A stretch of DNA of 47,461 nt, from contig JANWXQ010000102.1 of assembly GCA_025057275.1 (NCBI GenBank), positions 1 to 47,461 of the forward strand, read 5' to 3'. Below the pieces are notes generated by a model. The model was not told the DNA's origin, made no database searches, and was given only the letters and a program-made list of their open reading frames with translations. Below are positions 25,913 to 35,307 of the stretch, piece after piece. The translations under genes and the position numbers were made by a program. The DNA comes from Chitinophagales bacterium (GTDB lineage: Bacteria > Bacteroidota > Bacteroidia > Chitinophagales > UBA10324). The first letter of the stretch is position 1. Each line of letters opens with the position of its first letter.

Positions 25913-28099
25913 TTAGCGGCTCTTCAGGTATTTAAATACCTGGGCCGTCCGGTCTTCAGCTACTACGGAAACCGCATATACGCCATACGGCACCGTCAGT
26001 TGACCCAGATAATCGTGAACTGCACCTCGCTGGGTACGTCCGGCGTGAAGCATACGTCCCGAAAGGTCAAACAGCTGAACAACTACCATTTGGCCGGGGT
26101 CAGAAAAATTGCAGGAACTGGTTTGTAACACTTCTTTTTTTCCGTTGAAATCAACCTGGCTGAGGCGATAATAGTTCAATCCGCTGAAGGGCATCTGATC
26201 GGCAATGAAATAGATGGTTTCCGTCAGGCTGGTGCCTTTTCCGGGAATGGTGGTAAGCACATCATAATTTTCGCCGTCAGCAGAGCGCTCCACGATGAAA
26301 TACTTGTTATTGAATTCGGCGGCTGTATGCCATTCCAGAACGATCTGATTGCCCTCGTGGCTGCAACTGAAACTGGTCAGATCCACTGGCAAAACGGTGC
26401 AATCCAACGATGCACCGTTAGTCAGATCCCAAAACAGCGTAAAGCCATCGCCCCCGTTTGTCCACTTGTTGATGCATAGGTAGTAAGTCTGACCGGCGGT
26501 AACGTTGAGTGTGCTTACCCAACCGTTGCCCGTAACTATTTCGCTGACATCCGTAGCACCGTTACCCATGCCGGTATTGCCGGAGTTGGCCGCATAGCTG
26601 CAGCGGATGGGGGAGCCGAGTGCATTGCAGTTAGTTCCCGGGCCGAACAACACAAAATCGTAATCGTCGCTGTTGGTAATCGGGTCAATGGTCAGTCCCA
26701 GGGTTCCGCTGGATTGAATGGTGATCCTGTACCAGTTGGTGTAGTTTTCGGCGAGCATGCAACCGGCGCCCCCGTCGGAAATGAGGCCGGGGCCGGAACT
26801 GGCATCGTCAATACTGGCGTTACTGCATACCGGAATGGCATTCACGCAATCGTAATTAGCTGTTCCCGTAGGACCGTTAGGACAGGGCACACAAGTGAAG
26901 GTGGCTGCAAAGCCGCTGTTATTCCCCGAATTGTTAGAATTAAAACGTAACGACAAGCAGCCGCTTTGATCGTAAGAAGTGTAAGGGCCTACGCCACTGC
27001 CTACGCAGTTCGCGTAGCTGCTGCATGAGCCGTTCAAGTTGCCGCTTAGCGTCGGGCCATTTTGCGTTGGCGTGCTGGACACGTTCAGCCAGTCGGGACT
27101 GACGATGTTCATGCTGTAAAAATCCATGCGAAGGCACATGCCCGGAGTGCTGGGGCAGAAGTTACGGTATATCTGATTGATGTTGTGGCTGTAATTTCCC
27201 GACAGCCCACCGTTGTCAGCTATGGTTCCGCCACAGGTATTGACCATGTTGCCCCCGCAATACGTGTTGTCCAGCCCAACGGTGTACATGGTCCAGGTAG
27301 CCGTAGCGCCTAAAGGCGTGGGGCAGGGCTCGCAGGTGAGCACTCCTGACCAGCCCAGGTTTGTACCGGTGCTGTTGGAAGTAAACTGAAACGTCAACGA
27401 ACCCGACGACGACAACAGCCGCACATTGGGAATGGAAGCGCCGCTGTAGCTGCCCATCAGCGGCGCTGACGTGCTCGTTCCGTCATAAACGTTGAGTACA
27501 TCGCCGCTGGCAATGTTAAATGTGTAAAAAATGAATTTTAAGCATTGTCCTGCAATGCCGGAGGTAAAGGTCTGTGTGAAACTTTCATTGTTTCCGTAAT
27601 TGCTACTGGGACCGCCGCTGTCGTAAAAAAGAGCATCGCACGTAATGGTAGTGCCGTTGCTGATGTTGTATGCCGGCGGCGGCGATACGCAACTGATGTT
27701 TGCCACCCATCCCGTCTTGTTGTTGTTCGCGTTGGTTTGAAAACGGAAAGTCAGTGAGCTGGTGCTGCTGATGACGGTGCCGGGAGAGGTTAGACCGGAA
27801 AACGTACCGATTACCGGACTGGACGTATTCGGTCCATCGTAAATCGTCAATACATCGTTGTTCTGCTGGGTAAGAAAGGAAGTAAATACAAATTGCAGGG
27901 ATTGGCCGGTAGAACTGGTAAACGTCACTGTGGCGCCTCCTGTTGACGGGCTGTAGTTAGCCCCCGCACCGCCGCTGTCGTAAAAAGTTCCGCCACAGGT
28001 TGTGTGGCTGGTGGTACCCGATGTGGGCATATTGTACGTCTGTGCGCTTGCAGCAACTGACAGCAGCATCAGAACGAACCAGGTTAACGGAGATCGCAT
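25913..28099 (-). CDS. Secreted CUB-domain protein with a C-terminal sorting-like region
   Basis: 728 residues from the ATG at 28099, which begins a good signal peptide (ending AASAQ). An ATG at 28180 lies inside the promoter box and is unlikely. Three CUB-like domains of about 110 residues start at CGGTFYDSGG, CDALFYDSGG and CGGTIADNGG, each with IYDG or VYDG strands. A Cys-rich PPC-like domain follows (CVNAIPVCSNAS to LFWDL, about 410-560), then a fibronectin-like domain (LPVDLTSFSC to YRLSQVDFNGKKE). The tail (VVQLFDLSGRML to GVYAVSVV) resembles the second half of a T9SS type-A sorting domain but lacks the YPNP start. Probably a surface binding protein; the ligand is unknown. Confidence 0.87.
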   Translation of the reverse strand: MRSPLTWFVLMLLSVAASAQTYNMPTSGTTSHTTCGGTFYDSGGAGANYSPSTGGATVTFTSSTGQSLQFVFTSFLTQQNNDVLTIYDGPNTSSPVIGTFSGLTSPGTVISSTSSLTFRFQTNANNNKTGWVANISCVSPPPAYNISNGTTITCDALFYDSGGPSSNYGNNESFTQTFTSGIAGQCLKFIFYTFNIASGDVLNVYDGTSTSAPLMGSYSGASIPNVRLLSSSGSLTFQFTSNSTGTNLGWSGVLTCEPCPTPLGATATWTMYTVGLDNTYCGGNMVNTCGGTIADNGGLSGNYSHNINQIYRNFCPSTPGMCLRMDFYSMNIVSPDWLNVSSTPTQNGPTLSGNLNGSCSSYANCVGSGVGPYTSYDQSGCLSLRFNSNNSGNNSGFAATFTCVPCPNGPTGTANYDCVNAIPVCSNASIDDASSGPGLISDGGAGCMLAENYTNWYRITIQSSGTLGLTIDPITNSDDYDFVLFGPGTNCNALGSPIRCSYAANSGNTGMGNGATDVSEIVTGNGWVSTLNVTAGQTYYLCINKWTNGGDGFTLFWDLTNGASLDCTVLPVDLTSFSCSHEGNQIVLEWHTAAEFNNKYFIVERSADGENYDVLTTIPGKGTSLTETIYFIADQMPFSGLNYYRLSQVDFNGKKEVLQTSSCNFSDPGQMVVVQLFDLSGRMLHAGRTQRGAVHDYLGQLTVPYGVYAVSVVAEDRTAQVFKYLKSR

Positions 28100-28177
28100 G
28101 GCAGGATGTTTTTGCCGAACAGTTTGAGGTTTGATGAGATTGTTATCCTGACAGCCTTTGGTTCTACAGTAATTGCT

Positions 28178-28185
28178 CAAAGTTA
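28178..28185 (-). promoter_or_regulatory. -7 promoter element of the CUB-domain gene
   Basis: Minus-strand TAACTTTG matches TAnnTTTG. It overlaps the upstream in-frame ATG at 28180, so the start at 28099 (78 nt downstream) is preferred. Confidence 0.45.
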
Positions 28186-28282
28186 AGAGTTCTGGGACAT
28201 AGAATTACTTGGTTATGGTCAAACTTTAGTAAAATACCAATTTTTAGGTAGCTGAAGGGGAAAACTCTTTGAAACCCTCAGC

Positions 28283-29149
28283 TTAATACAGTTCATCTAC
28301 CCGCATCCGCAGGTACTTTCGTACGGCCAGCCAGGTGCTGACCAGTGAAAACAGCATACCAAGGATCAGCAAACTACCGGAAACGATGATCAGCGTGGTC
28401 CAGGGAACCACATCGGCCATTTCCGGCAATCGGGCTAAGACCAGGCGAAAAAGCGTCAGCAACAGGCCAATGGCCAGGGCCGTGGCCAACAGGCCGTTCA
28501 AAAGGCCGCGCCGCAGAAAAGGGGTCATAATAAAGCGGGAAGTAGCTCCAACCAGTTGCATGCTCCGGATGAGCATCCGGCTGGCATAAACTGCCAGGCG
28601 GATGGTAGAGTCGATGATGCTGAACGAAACCACCAGCAGCAGCAGGGCAATTCCCAAAAGAACCAGCGCCACGTTATTCAGGTGGCGGTGCAGCAAGGTG
28701 ATGATGGGTCTTTCGTAATAGAATTCTGAAATTTTTTTGTTTTCCTGAAGCATTGCCTCCAGCCGGGCCAGGCTATCCGGATGCGTATAGGCAGCATGAA
28801 GCTTGAGAATGACGGAAGAAAAAAGCGGATTGTAGTCTAGCAGATCGGAGAAATCTTCACCGGTTTGTTCGGTAAACCGTCGGGCAGCTTCTTCTTTGGA
28901 AACGTACGTCGCCTCCTTTACCCAGGGCTTCCTTTGTAAGGAATCGCAGAGCTGCTGCGCTTCTTTGGCCGAAACATTGTCTTTCAGAATTAAGGTAAAC
29001 TCCAGTTGTTCCCTCAGCTTGCGAGCCAATTCATGCCCGGCAAAAAACACAATACCCAGTAATCCAAAAGTAAACAGCACGAGCATGGTGCTGATTACCA
29101 CGTAAACATAGGAAGGCTGAAAACGACGGCGGCGCCCGTAATTCTGCAT
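28283..29149 (-). CDS. ftsX: Cell-division permease-like protein FtsX
   Basis: 288 residues. The topology is N-in, with helix 1 at about 17-38, an extracytoplasmic domain to about 165, then three helices (about 168-190, 215-238 and 255-278), the FtsX pattern. The C-terminal domain ends WLAVRKYLRMRVDELY. With the ATPase FtsE (not in the window) it activates septal peptidoglycan hydrolases. The extracytoplasmic part has the FtsX-ECD core (EFTLILKDNVSAKEAQQLCDSL). The window also holds M23 and NlpC/P60 peptidases, possible hydrolase partners in principle, but neither is adjacent. It is divergent from leuS. Confidence 0.95.
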   Translation of the reverse strand: MQNYGRRRRFQPSYVYVVISTMLVLFTFGLLGIVFFAGHELARKLREQLEFTLILKDNVSAKEAQQLCDSLQRKPWVKEATYVSKEEAARRFTEQTGEDFSDLLDYNPLFSSVILKLHAAYTHPDSLARLEAMLQENKKISEFYYERPIITLLHRHLNNVALVLLGIALLLLVVSFSIIDSTIRLAVYASRMLIRSMQLVGATSRFIMTPFLRRGLLNGLLATALAIGLLLTLFRLVLARLPEMADVVPWTTLIIVSGSLLILGMLFSLVSTWLAVRKYLRMRVDELY

Positions 29150-29273
29150 GGTTGAACGCGTGAAGTTATAGGCAACGTCTCTTGCCGTAGGGTTTGCCCG
29201 CTCTGGTTTTCAACAGCAGACCGCAACCGTCGCCGGGCATGCGTTGGCGGCGCACCATTGAAGGGCACTGAAT

Positions 29274-29281
29274 TAGCTTTG
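29274..29281 (+). promoter_or_regulatory. -7 promoter element of leuS
   Basis: TAGCTTTG matches TAnnTTTG and ends 10 nt before the leuS ATG. No well-spaced -33 element is seen. Confidence 0.5.
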
Positions 29282-29291
29282 TCGCTCTGCC

Positions 29292-32087
29292 ATGAAGGTC
29301 CGGGAAATAGAACAATACGTACGGAAGTTTTGGGAGGAACACCAGGTGTATCGGGTTCAAAACCACGATGCGAAACCCAAATGCTACGTTTTGGACATGT
29401 TTCCCTATCCTTCCGGAGCAGGCTTACATGTGGGGCATCCGCTGGGGTACATCGCCTCTGACATTTTTGCTCGCTTCAGGCGACTGCAGGGTTACAACGT
29501 GTTGCATCCCATGGGTTACGATTCGTTTGGCCTTCCGGCCGAGCAGTATGCCATTCAAACCGGGCAACATCCGGCCATCACGACCCGGAATAACATAGCC
29601 ACCTTTCGCCGGCAGCTGGATCAGTTGGGATTTTCTTACGACTGGTCGCGCGAAATCCGCACCAGCGACCCTTCTTTTTATCGCTGGACCCAATGGTTTT
29701 TTATCCGTCTGTTTGAAAGCTGGTACAACCGGAAAACGAATCGTGCAGAACCGATTTCCGAATTAATCCGACAGTTTGAGCTAAACGGTAACCAGCAGGT
29801 GGATGCCTGGTGCGGCAAGGTGCCGTTGTTCACAGCTGCCGATTGGAAGAGGTATTCCGAAAAACAGAAAAGCGACATACTACTTCAGTACCGTCTGGCC
29901 TATCTGGATGAAGCCTGGGTCAACTGGTGTCCGGCGTTGGGAACAGTGCTGGCCAACGATGAAGTGAAGGACGGACGCAGCGAACGGGGCGGCCATCCGG
30001 TGGAGCGGCGCCGCATGAAACAATGGATGCTGCGCATCACCGCTTATGCCGACCGCCTGTTGGAAGGGTTGAAGGACGTGCAATGGCCGGAGTCGGTCTG
30101 TGAGGCGCAACGGAACTGGATTGGCCGAAGTCGCGGCTGTACCCTTCGCTTTCCCCTGGCTAACCCGGCGGCAGCGTCCGACATGCAGCTCCGGGAAATA
30201 GAAGTGTTTACTACAAGGCCTGACACCGTGTTCGGGGCCACCTTCCTTGTGGTAGCCCCGGAATACCCTGCCCTGCAATCGCTGACGCCACCTGACTTTG
30301 CTGATGCAGTGCAACAGTATGTTGCTTACGCTGCCGGCCGTTCCGAGCGCGACCGCATGGCCGATGTGCATTCCGTTACCGGTCAGTTTACCGGTGCCTA
30401 TGTCCGGCATCCCTTCACCCATGCTCTGCTGCCGGTCTATGTTTCAGAATATGTTCTGGCCGGCTACGGCACAGGTGCTCTGATGGGTGTTCCTGGCCAC
30501 GATCAGCGCGACCATCGCTTTGCCCGGGCATTTCATTTACCCATCGTCAGCATCATTGAGGGGCGCGACGTTCAGGAGGCCGCTTATGAAGAAAGGGAAG
30601 GCACCCTTACCCAAAGCGATTTTCTTAACGGCTTGTCGGTGTCGGAAGCGATTGAAGCCGCAATTGCTGAAGCGGAACGCCGGGGTCTCGGTGAGGAACG
30701 CATTCAATACCGCCTGCGCGATGCCGTCTTTGGCCGTCAGCGTTACTGGGGCGAGCCTATACCCATCTATTACGACGGGCAGGGCATTCCGCATGCCTTG
30801 GCCGACGACGACCTTCCCCTGATTTTGCCCGACATAGACGCCTACCTGCCTACGGCTGAAGGTGAACCTCCACTGGCCCGGGCCACCGACTGGAAGTATA
30901 AAGGAAAATATGAATACGAAAAGACCACCATGCCCGGATGGGCTGGCAGCAGCTGGTATTATCTGCGCTTTGCTGATCCGCACAACGATCAGGCTTTTGC
31001 CTCGCCAGAAGCCATATGCTATTGGGGAGCTATTGACCTGTACATCGGCGGCGATGAACATGCCACCGGCCACCTGATCTACTTCCGGTTCTGGACCCAT
31101 TTTCTCCACGATCTGGGCCTGCTGCCTTTTCGCGAACCGGCCCTGCGGCTGGTGAATCAGGGAAAAATTCAGGGACGTTCCTGTCTGATTTACCGACTGG
31201 ATGACGGACGCCTCCTTTCCGCCCGAAGGCGTTCAGAACCCGAATTTCAAAACCTGCATACGGTGCAGCTTCATGTGCCGGTTTCTCTTTGCGACGGCGA
31301 TGTGGTGGATGTGGCAGGCCTGCGTCAATGGCGCCCGGAATGGGCCGAGGCAACTTTTCTTACCGAACCGGACGGCACCTTTCGCTGTACGCATCTGGTG
31401 GAGAAAATGTCCAAGTCCAAGTTCAATGTGGTGAATCCCGATGATATTGTCGCTCAATACGGCGCCGACTGTTTCAGGCTGTATGAAATGTTTCTCGGTC
31501 CGCTGGAACAGGATAAGCCATGGGATACCAAGGGAATTGATGGCTGTTACCGCTTTCTGCGCAAGCTATGGCGTTTGGTTGCTGGCGATGACGATCGGCC
31601 GAACCTTTCGGATGAGATCCCTTCCGATGCCGAATTGCGCATCGTTCATCGCCTCATCCGTAAGGTAACACACGACATTGAACAGCTTTCGCTCAACACC
31701 GCCGTCAGCGCCTTCATGATAGCGGTCAATGAGCTTACAGAGCTACGCTGTAATAAGCGTTCTGTATTGGAACCGCTGCTCATCTGTCTGTCTCCGTTTG
31801 CTCCTCATGTCTGTGAATACCTGTGGCAACATACTGGACATCACCAGTCCATCGTATTGGAACAATGGCCGGCCTGGGACGACCGTTATCTGAAGGAAGA
31901 AACCTTTGATTATCCGGTGGCCATTAATGGCCGTACCCGTTTTAAGGTGACGCTGGCATTAGACCTTCCCGAAGAGCGCATAGCCGAAGAGGTTCTTGCA
32001 GAAGAAGGGTTGCGTCGTTATCTGGAAGGCCGAACGCCCAAAAAAGTCATCGTCGTTAAAGGTCGGATGATTAATGTGGTGGTCTGA
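29292..32087 (+). CDS. leuS: Leucyl-tRNA synthetase
   Basis: A class I synthetase, 931 residues. The HIGH motif is HVGH at 46-49 (PYPSGAGLHVGHPLG), and the KMSKS loop is KMSKSKFNVVNPDD at 705. The CP1 editing domain is present from about residue 300 (TTRPDTVFGATFLVVAPE) with the GVPGHDQRD loop that removes mischarged tRNA. An insertion of about 70 residues just before KMSKS (GRSCLIYRLDDGR to DGTFRCTHLVE) is the leucine-specific domain in its Bacteroidota form. The anticodon-binding domain starts near 765. The start is set by MKVREIEQYVRKFWEE and the promoter 10 nt upstream. Confidence 0.98.
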   Translation: MKVREIEQYVRKFWEEHQVYRVQNHDAKPKCYVLDMFPYPSGAGLHVGHPLGYIASDIFARFRRLQGYNVLHPMGYDSFGLPAEQYAIQTGQHPAITTRNNIATFRRQLDQLGFSYDWSREIRTSDPSFYRWTQWFFIRLFESWYNRKTNRAEPISELIRQFELNGNQQVDAWCGKVPLFTAADWKRYSEKQKSDILLQYRLAYLDEAWVNWCPALGTVLANDEVKDGRSERGGHPVERRRMKQWMLRITAYADRLLEGLKDVQWPESVCEAQRNWIGRSRGCTLRFPLANPAAASDMQLREIEVFTTRPDTVFGATFLVVAPEYPALQSLTPPDFADAVQQYVAYAAGRSERDRMADVHSVTGQFTGAYVRHPFTHALLPVYVSEYVLAGYGTGALMGVPGHDQRDHRFARAFHLPIVSIIEGRDVQEAAYEEREGTLTQSDFLNGLSVSEAIEAAIAEAERRGLGEERIQYRLRDAVFGRQRYWGEPIPIYYDGQGIPHALADDDLPLILPDIDAYLPTAEGEPPLARATDWKYKGKYEYEKTTMPGWAGSSWYYLRFADPHNDQAFASPEAICYWGAIDLYIGGDEHATGHLIYFRFWTHFLHDLGLLPFREPALRLVNQGKIQGRSCLIYRLDDGRLLSARRRSEPEFQNLHTVQLHVPVSLCDGDVVDVAGLRQWRPEWAEATFLTEPDGTFRCTHLVEKMSKSKFNVVNPDDIVAQYGADCFRLYEMFLGPLEQDKPWDTKGIDGCYRFLRKLWRLVAGDDDRPNLSDEIPSDAELRIVHRLIRKVTHDIEQLSLNTAVSAFMIAVNELTELRCNKRSVLEPLLICLSPFAPHVCEYLWQHTGHHQSIVLEQWPAWDDRYLKEETFDYPVAINGRTRFKVTLALDLPEERIAEEVLAEEGLRRYLEGRTPKKVIVVKGRMINVVV

Positions 32088-32155
32088 ACGGAAAATAGTT
32101 GCTGACGGGTTGGCTATTGTTTACAGCATGGAATCTCGCACTAAAGTGTCGGCCC

Positions 32156-33298
32156 TTAATTCAGCATCTTGCTCAATGCGGCTTCCAGCGCACTGCCGCG
32201 CGGATTAACGGCCACCACGCGGCCCTCACGGTCCAGCAGGTAACTGGCCGGAATGCTTCTGATGTTGTACTCCTGACAAATGGGTGACTGCCAGCCCTTC
32301 AACTGACTGACGTGATATGGCCAGGTCAGCTTGTCCTTTTCAATGGCGGTGATCCAACGGTTGCGGTCCATATCCAGCGACACACTGAACACGGTAAATC
32401 CTTTTGCCTTATATTGCTCGTAGGCACGGACGATATTGGGGTTTTCCATCCGGCACGGACCGCACCATGAGGCCCAGAAGTCCAGCAGAACGACTTTGCC
32501 GCGTAACGATGACAGCTTGAGCATGTTGCCGTTGACATCAGCCATTTCTATATCGGGAACCACGTCTCCTACTTTAAATTTGGGCGCATAGGGATCGCCC
32601 TGCTGGGCAGTGCGCTGGTCGGCCATCATGGTCAGGAACGACTGCTCCAGCGGTGAAGGTTGAGGGTTGGTTTTAAGTTTCTGTTCCAGCTGCTCAAAGG
32701 TTGCCCGCTCGCGGTCTGGGTCCAGGTTACTTACGGCAAACAGCGCTACAACAGGATGACTTACTGTGTCCACATGTTGTTTAATAAATTGCCGCAGGGA
32801 GCTGTCGGCCCGGGTTACGTTGTGTTCCAAAGTCGCCATATCGCCGCTGTTGGATGCGGCCGAGCTTTGATAAACACGGATGGCCTCGTTGAGTGCATCC
32901 GACAGTTTTTTTTGTTCAGCGATAAGCCGGCGCAGTTGTTCGGATGGCGCCGACCCCGACAGGCGGAACGTAAAGGACCGTAGCGAGGCGGTGTCGCCTT
33001 CAATGGTAATGGAAAAAGGTTTCTCATCCAGTGCCAGCAGAAGGGCTGCCTGCTGATTAAATTTTATCTGATACAATCCTTTGTGGCGGATCTGGGGTCG
33101 GAAGGAAAAGGACCCCCCCGCATCAATCTGAGCGGTATCTATCGCATAGCGGCCGGTGAAGGTAAGTTCTTCCAGATAGGCATAGCCGCCGTTAAGGCCG
33201 CGAATGGTTCCTTTTATGGAATGGCCGCTTTTGTTTTGGCTATTCGAACAGGAGGTGCCGATGGCCAGCAACAATACGGACAACAGGGTGCGTTTCAT
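32156..33298 (-). CDS. TlpA/ResA-like thioredoxin-fold lipoprotein with DUF4369 domain
   Basis: 380 residues from the ATG at 33298; the frame extends further up but this start gives the signal sequence. A lipoprotein-type signal ends in LAIGTSC (Cys17), an imperfect lipobox. Residues about 28-120 match DUF4369 (IKGTIRGLNGGYAYLEEL), then a helical linker to about 225. The C-terminal thioredoxin domain has VGDVVPDIEMADVNG and the WCGPC active site (Cys279, Cys282), with SIPASYLLDREG as the cis-Pro loop. Such proteins reduce periplasmic disulfides, for example during cytochrome c maturation. It is followed immediately upstream on the same strand by the DUF5723 gene. Confidence 0.92.
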   Translation of the reverse strand: MKRTLLSVLLLAIGTSCSNSQNKSGHSIKGTIRGLNGGYAYLEELTFTGRYAIDTAQIDAGGSFSFRPQIRHKGLYQIKFNQQAALLLALDEKPFSITIEGDTASLRSFTFRLSGSAPSEQLRRLIAEQKKLSDALNEAIRVYQSSAASNSGDMATLEHNVTRADSSLRQFIKQHVDTVSHPVVALFAVSNLDPDRERATFEQLEQKLKTNPQPSPLEQSFLTMMADQRTAQQGDPYAPKFKVGDVVPDIEMADVNGNMLKLSSLRGKVVLLDFWASWCGPCRMENPNIVRAYEQYKAKGFTVFSVSLDMDRNRWITAIEKDKLTWPYHVSQLKGWQSPICQEYNIRSIPASYLLDREGRVVAVNPRGSALEAALSKMLN

Positions 33299-33336
33299 AG
33301 CCGGCAAAGATAGGGGGTGCAGGCCACCTGCTGAGT

Positions 33337-34758
33337 TTAATGAAACTGAAACCGGCTTAAAGCCAGCCGCAGGGACAGGGTGGGCCGGTCCTGACGTACC
33401 AGCGATATCACGTCGCCGGTGCCGAAACCCAGTTGCCAGATTTCCCTTGGGGTAAAGGTGAAAACAATGCCTGCCGGAATATTCAGCACTTCGCGGCCAT
33501 CCAGCTTCAGGCCTGCTGAAAGCTTTACGGCCGGCACCACCCGCATGTCCAACGTAGCGCTTAAACGCGGCTCCGACCAATAAGCCACTGCATCGTTAAC
33601 CGGAACCACTACGTTCAGTCCCAGCCGCACATCGGATGACATATACCAACCCGCACCCAACCTCAACATGGTAGGCAGGGTGGTTTCGTAGTTTGCTTCC
33701 GGCAGATAGCGAAACAATCCTTTTGCATTGAAAATGGTTTCCAGGTCAGAAAAAACCGTGGCATAATTCAGCCCCAAATAATTGATCAGGGAATCGGTAA
33801 GGGTTTGTGTGACGGTAACCAGATTGCCGGTGTAGGACATGCGGCCGATATCGGTTACGGCGCCCGACAGCAGCAGCGATCGCCCCAGCCGAAGAGTCAG
33901 GCCCACATCAAAACCCATTCCCTTGCCTACAGGAGCAAAGCGGCCGCCCAATTGCACGTCGGGATCGGTAAGATTGCCGTAATTGATATCAAACAAACTG
34001 GAAAAAGCGGCGAAACCGGTAACGGTATCGTCCTGAATCTGCACGTCGGCCAGCGCATTGCTTTGCACAAACTTCACCGCTCCTCCGGCATAAAGGGAAA
34101 TTGCTCCTCCGGCAAACAGTTGTCGCCCGGCGCTGATCGTATAGTCGCGCAGCCAGTTGTACTGAATCTGCGAACCGTTAAACAATTCGTAAAAGTTATA
34201 CGAAGTGTCTGCTATGCCTATGAGATCGTTGGTTACACCCACAAAAACAGAGTCAATGTATGCTGACTCCAATCCATTGAACAAGAGGTCGGCAAACGGT
34301 TCGCTGAGCACGGCATTTCCTGTAAAACGTTCCTGCCAGGTAAAAGAAACCCCAAGAAAACGGGGAAACTGAACGCAGATACCCAGTGGCAAAATGGAAG
34401 TGGACATCACATGGCCGTTGGTGGCAAACTGCTGGGCCAGGCTGCGTCGCTCATCGGCCGACAGTGTTTCACCGCGAAACAATGAAGGAAGCAGATCGCT
34501 TTTTGGCAGAGCATCGGAATAGAACATGCCGGATGCTTCCAACAACCCCAAAGTGACGATAGGTACTTCGTGATCCATCGGATACAGCCCCAGGTTGGCC
34601 GGGTTAATGCCGGCGCTTTGGTAGTCACGGGCCAGTGCAATGCTGGTCTCCACCGGCATGGGGTTGAAGCTGATCAGCCCCTGATCCACCTGAGCTACAG
34701 CTGTAGCCGGCAACAGGCCAAGCCCGATACCGATCAGTTGTTGACGAATCGTTTTCAC
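33337..34758 (-). CDS. DUF5723 family outer-membrane beta-barrel protein
   Basis: 473 residues from a GTG at 34758. The frame also opens at TTG codons (34788 and 34764), but the GTG starts a compact signal peptide (KTIRQQLIGIGLGLLPATAVAQ). The mature protein begins with the hallmark INPANLGLYP near residue 50 and continues with many alternating amphipathic beta-strands ending in aromatic residues (LSLRLALSRFQFH at the C-terminus). This pattern indicates an outer-membrane barrel related to the PorV/FadL-like DUF5723 family. Function is unknown; a transport or T9SS-accessory role is only an inference. It is 38 bp upstream of the TlpA-like gene, likely the same transcript. Confidence 0.85.
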   Translation of the reverse strand: MKTIRQQLIGIGLGLLPATAVAQVDQGLISFNPMPVETSIALARDYQSAGINPANLGLYPMDHEVPIVTLGLLEASGMFYSDALPKSDLLPSLFRGETLSADERRSLAQQFATNGHVMSTSILPLGICVQFPRFLGVSFTWQERFTGNAVLSEPFADLLFNGLESAYIDSVFVGVTNDLIGIADTSYNFYELFNGSQIQYNWLRDYTISAGRQLFAGGAISLYAGGAVKFVQSNALADVQIQDDTVTGFAAFSSLFDINYGNLTDPDVQLGGRFAPVGKGMGFDVGLTLRLGRSLLLSGAVTDIGRMSYTGNLVTVTQTLTDSLINYLGLNYATVFSDLETIFNAKGLFRYLPEANYETTLPTMLRLGAGWYMSSDVRLGLNVVVPVNDAVAYWSEPRLSATLDMRVVPAVKLSAGLKLDGREVLNIPAGIVFTFTPREIWQLGFGTGDVISLVRQDRPTLSLRLALSRFQFH

Positions 34759-34847
34759 GCTCAAAAGATAGGAGAAATCGTTTTGCAATACCTTCCAATC
34801 AGACCCGACAGCACGTGCATATGCCGGCCTGGTGAGGGCAAATGCTT

Positions 34848-34855
34848 TAGTTTTG
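34848..34855 (+). promoter_or_regulatory. -7 promoter element of the 34861 lipoprotein gene
   Basis: TAGTTTTG matches TAnnTTTG and ends only 5 nt before the ATG, implying a leaderless mRNA. Confidence 0.5.
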
Positions 34856-34860
34856 CAGCT

Positions 34861-35307
34861 ATGCGTCGGTTGACTGCATGGGCTGCATTGCTGACTCTGG
34901 CACTGTTCACAGCCTGCGAAGACGAACGGCCCGTTATTCCTCCCACGAACGATGATCCGGATCTGGTAAACAAATATGCCGGTACGTACGAAGGCTTGTT
35001 TCAGATTAAGAAAAACGGGGTGGATGAAGAGGGTGTTTTTAAATGGGACAGTTCCTATGCCTATACCGTAACCGTATTGGATGCCGGCAATGATCTGGTG
35101 ACCATAGTAAAAGGACCCTTATCATTAAACGACATTTGGGTTGACAGCCTGGGCTATTTCACCGCAGCGTCCGGTTCCTACAAGCTGGAAGGTCGTTTCG
35201 TTTCCGACAGCCTGTACATTAACCACAAATCCTTAAGCGGCTCGCATACGCCACCTTATTGGTTTGTCATTACCGACATTTCGTTCAGTGGCCGAAAGCT
35301 TTATTGA
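34861..35307 (+). CDS. Small lipoprotein, function unknown
   Basis: 148 residues from the ATG at 34861; longer upstream readings run into the DUF5723 gene on the other strand. A clear lipoprotein signal ends in LALFTAC (Cys19), followed by an Asp/Pro-rich linker typical of surface or periplasmic lipoproteins. The rest is beta-rich (YAGTYEGLFQIKKNG, YAYTVTVLDAGNDLVTIV, GSYKLEGRFVSDSLYINH), a lipocalin- or calycin-like pattern. No family recognised. The stop overlaps the convergent alaS stop by 7 bp. Confidence 0.85.
   Translation: MRRLTAWAALLTLALFTACEDERPVIPPTNDDPDLVNKYAGTYEGLFQIKKNGVDEEGVFKWDSSYAYTVTVLDAGNDLVTIVKGPLSLNDIWVDSLGYFTAASGSYKLEGRFVSDSLYINHKSLSGSHTPPYWFVITDISFSGRKLY

Noticed and set aside
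28251-28282. Imperfect hairpin after the ftsX stop
   Set aside because: The stem (about 8 bp with a bulge) is followed by no T-run in the minus direction; too weak to call a terminator.
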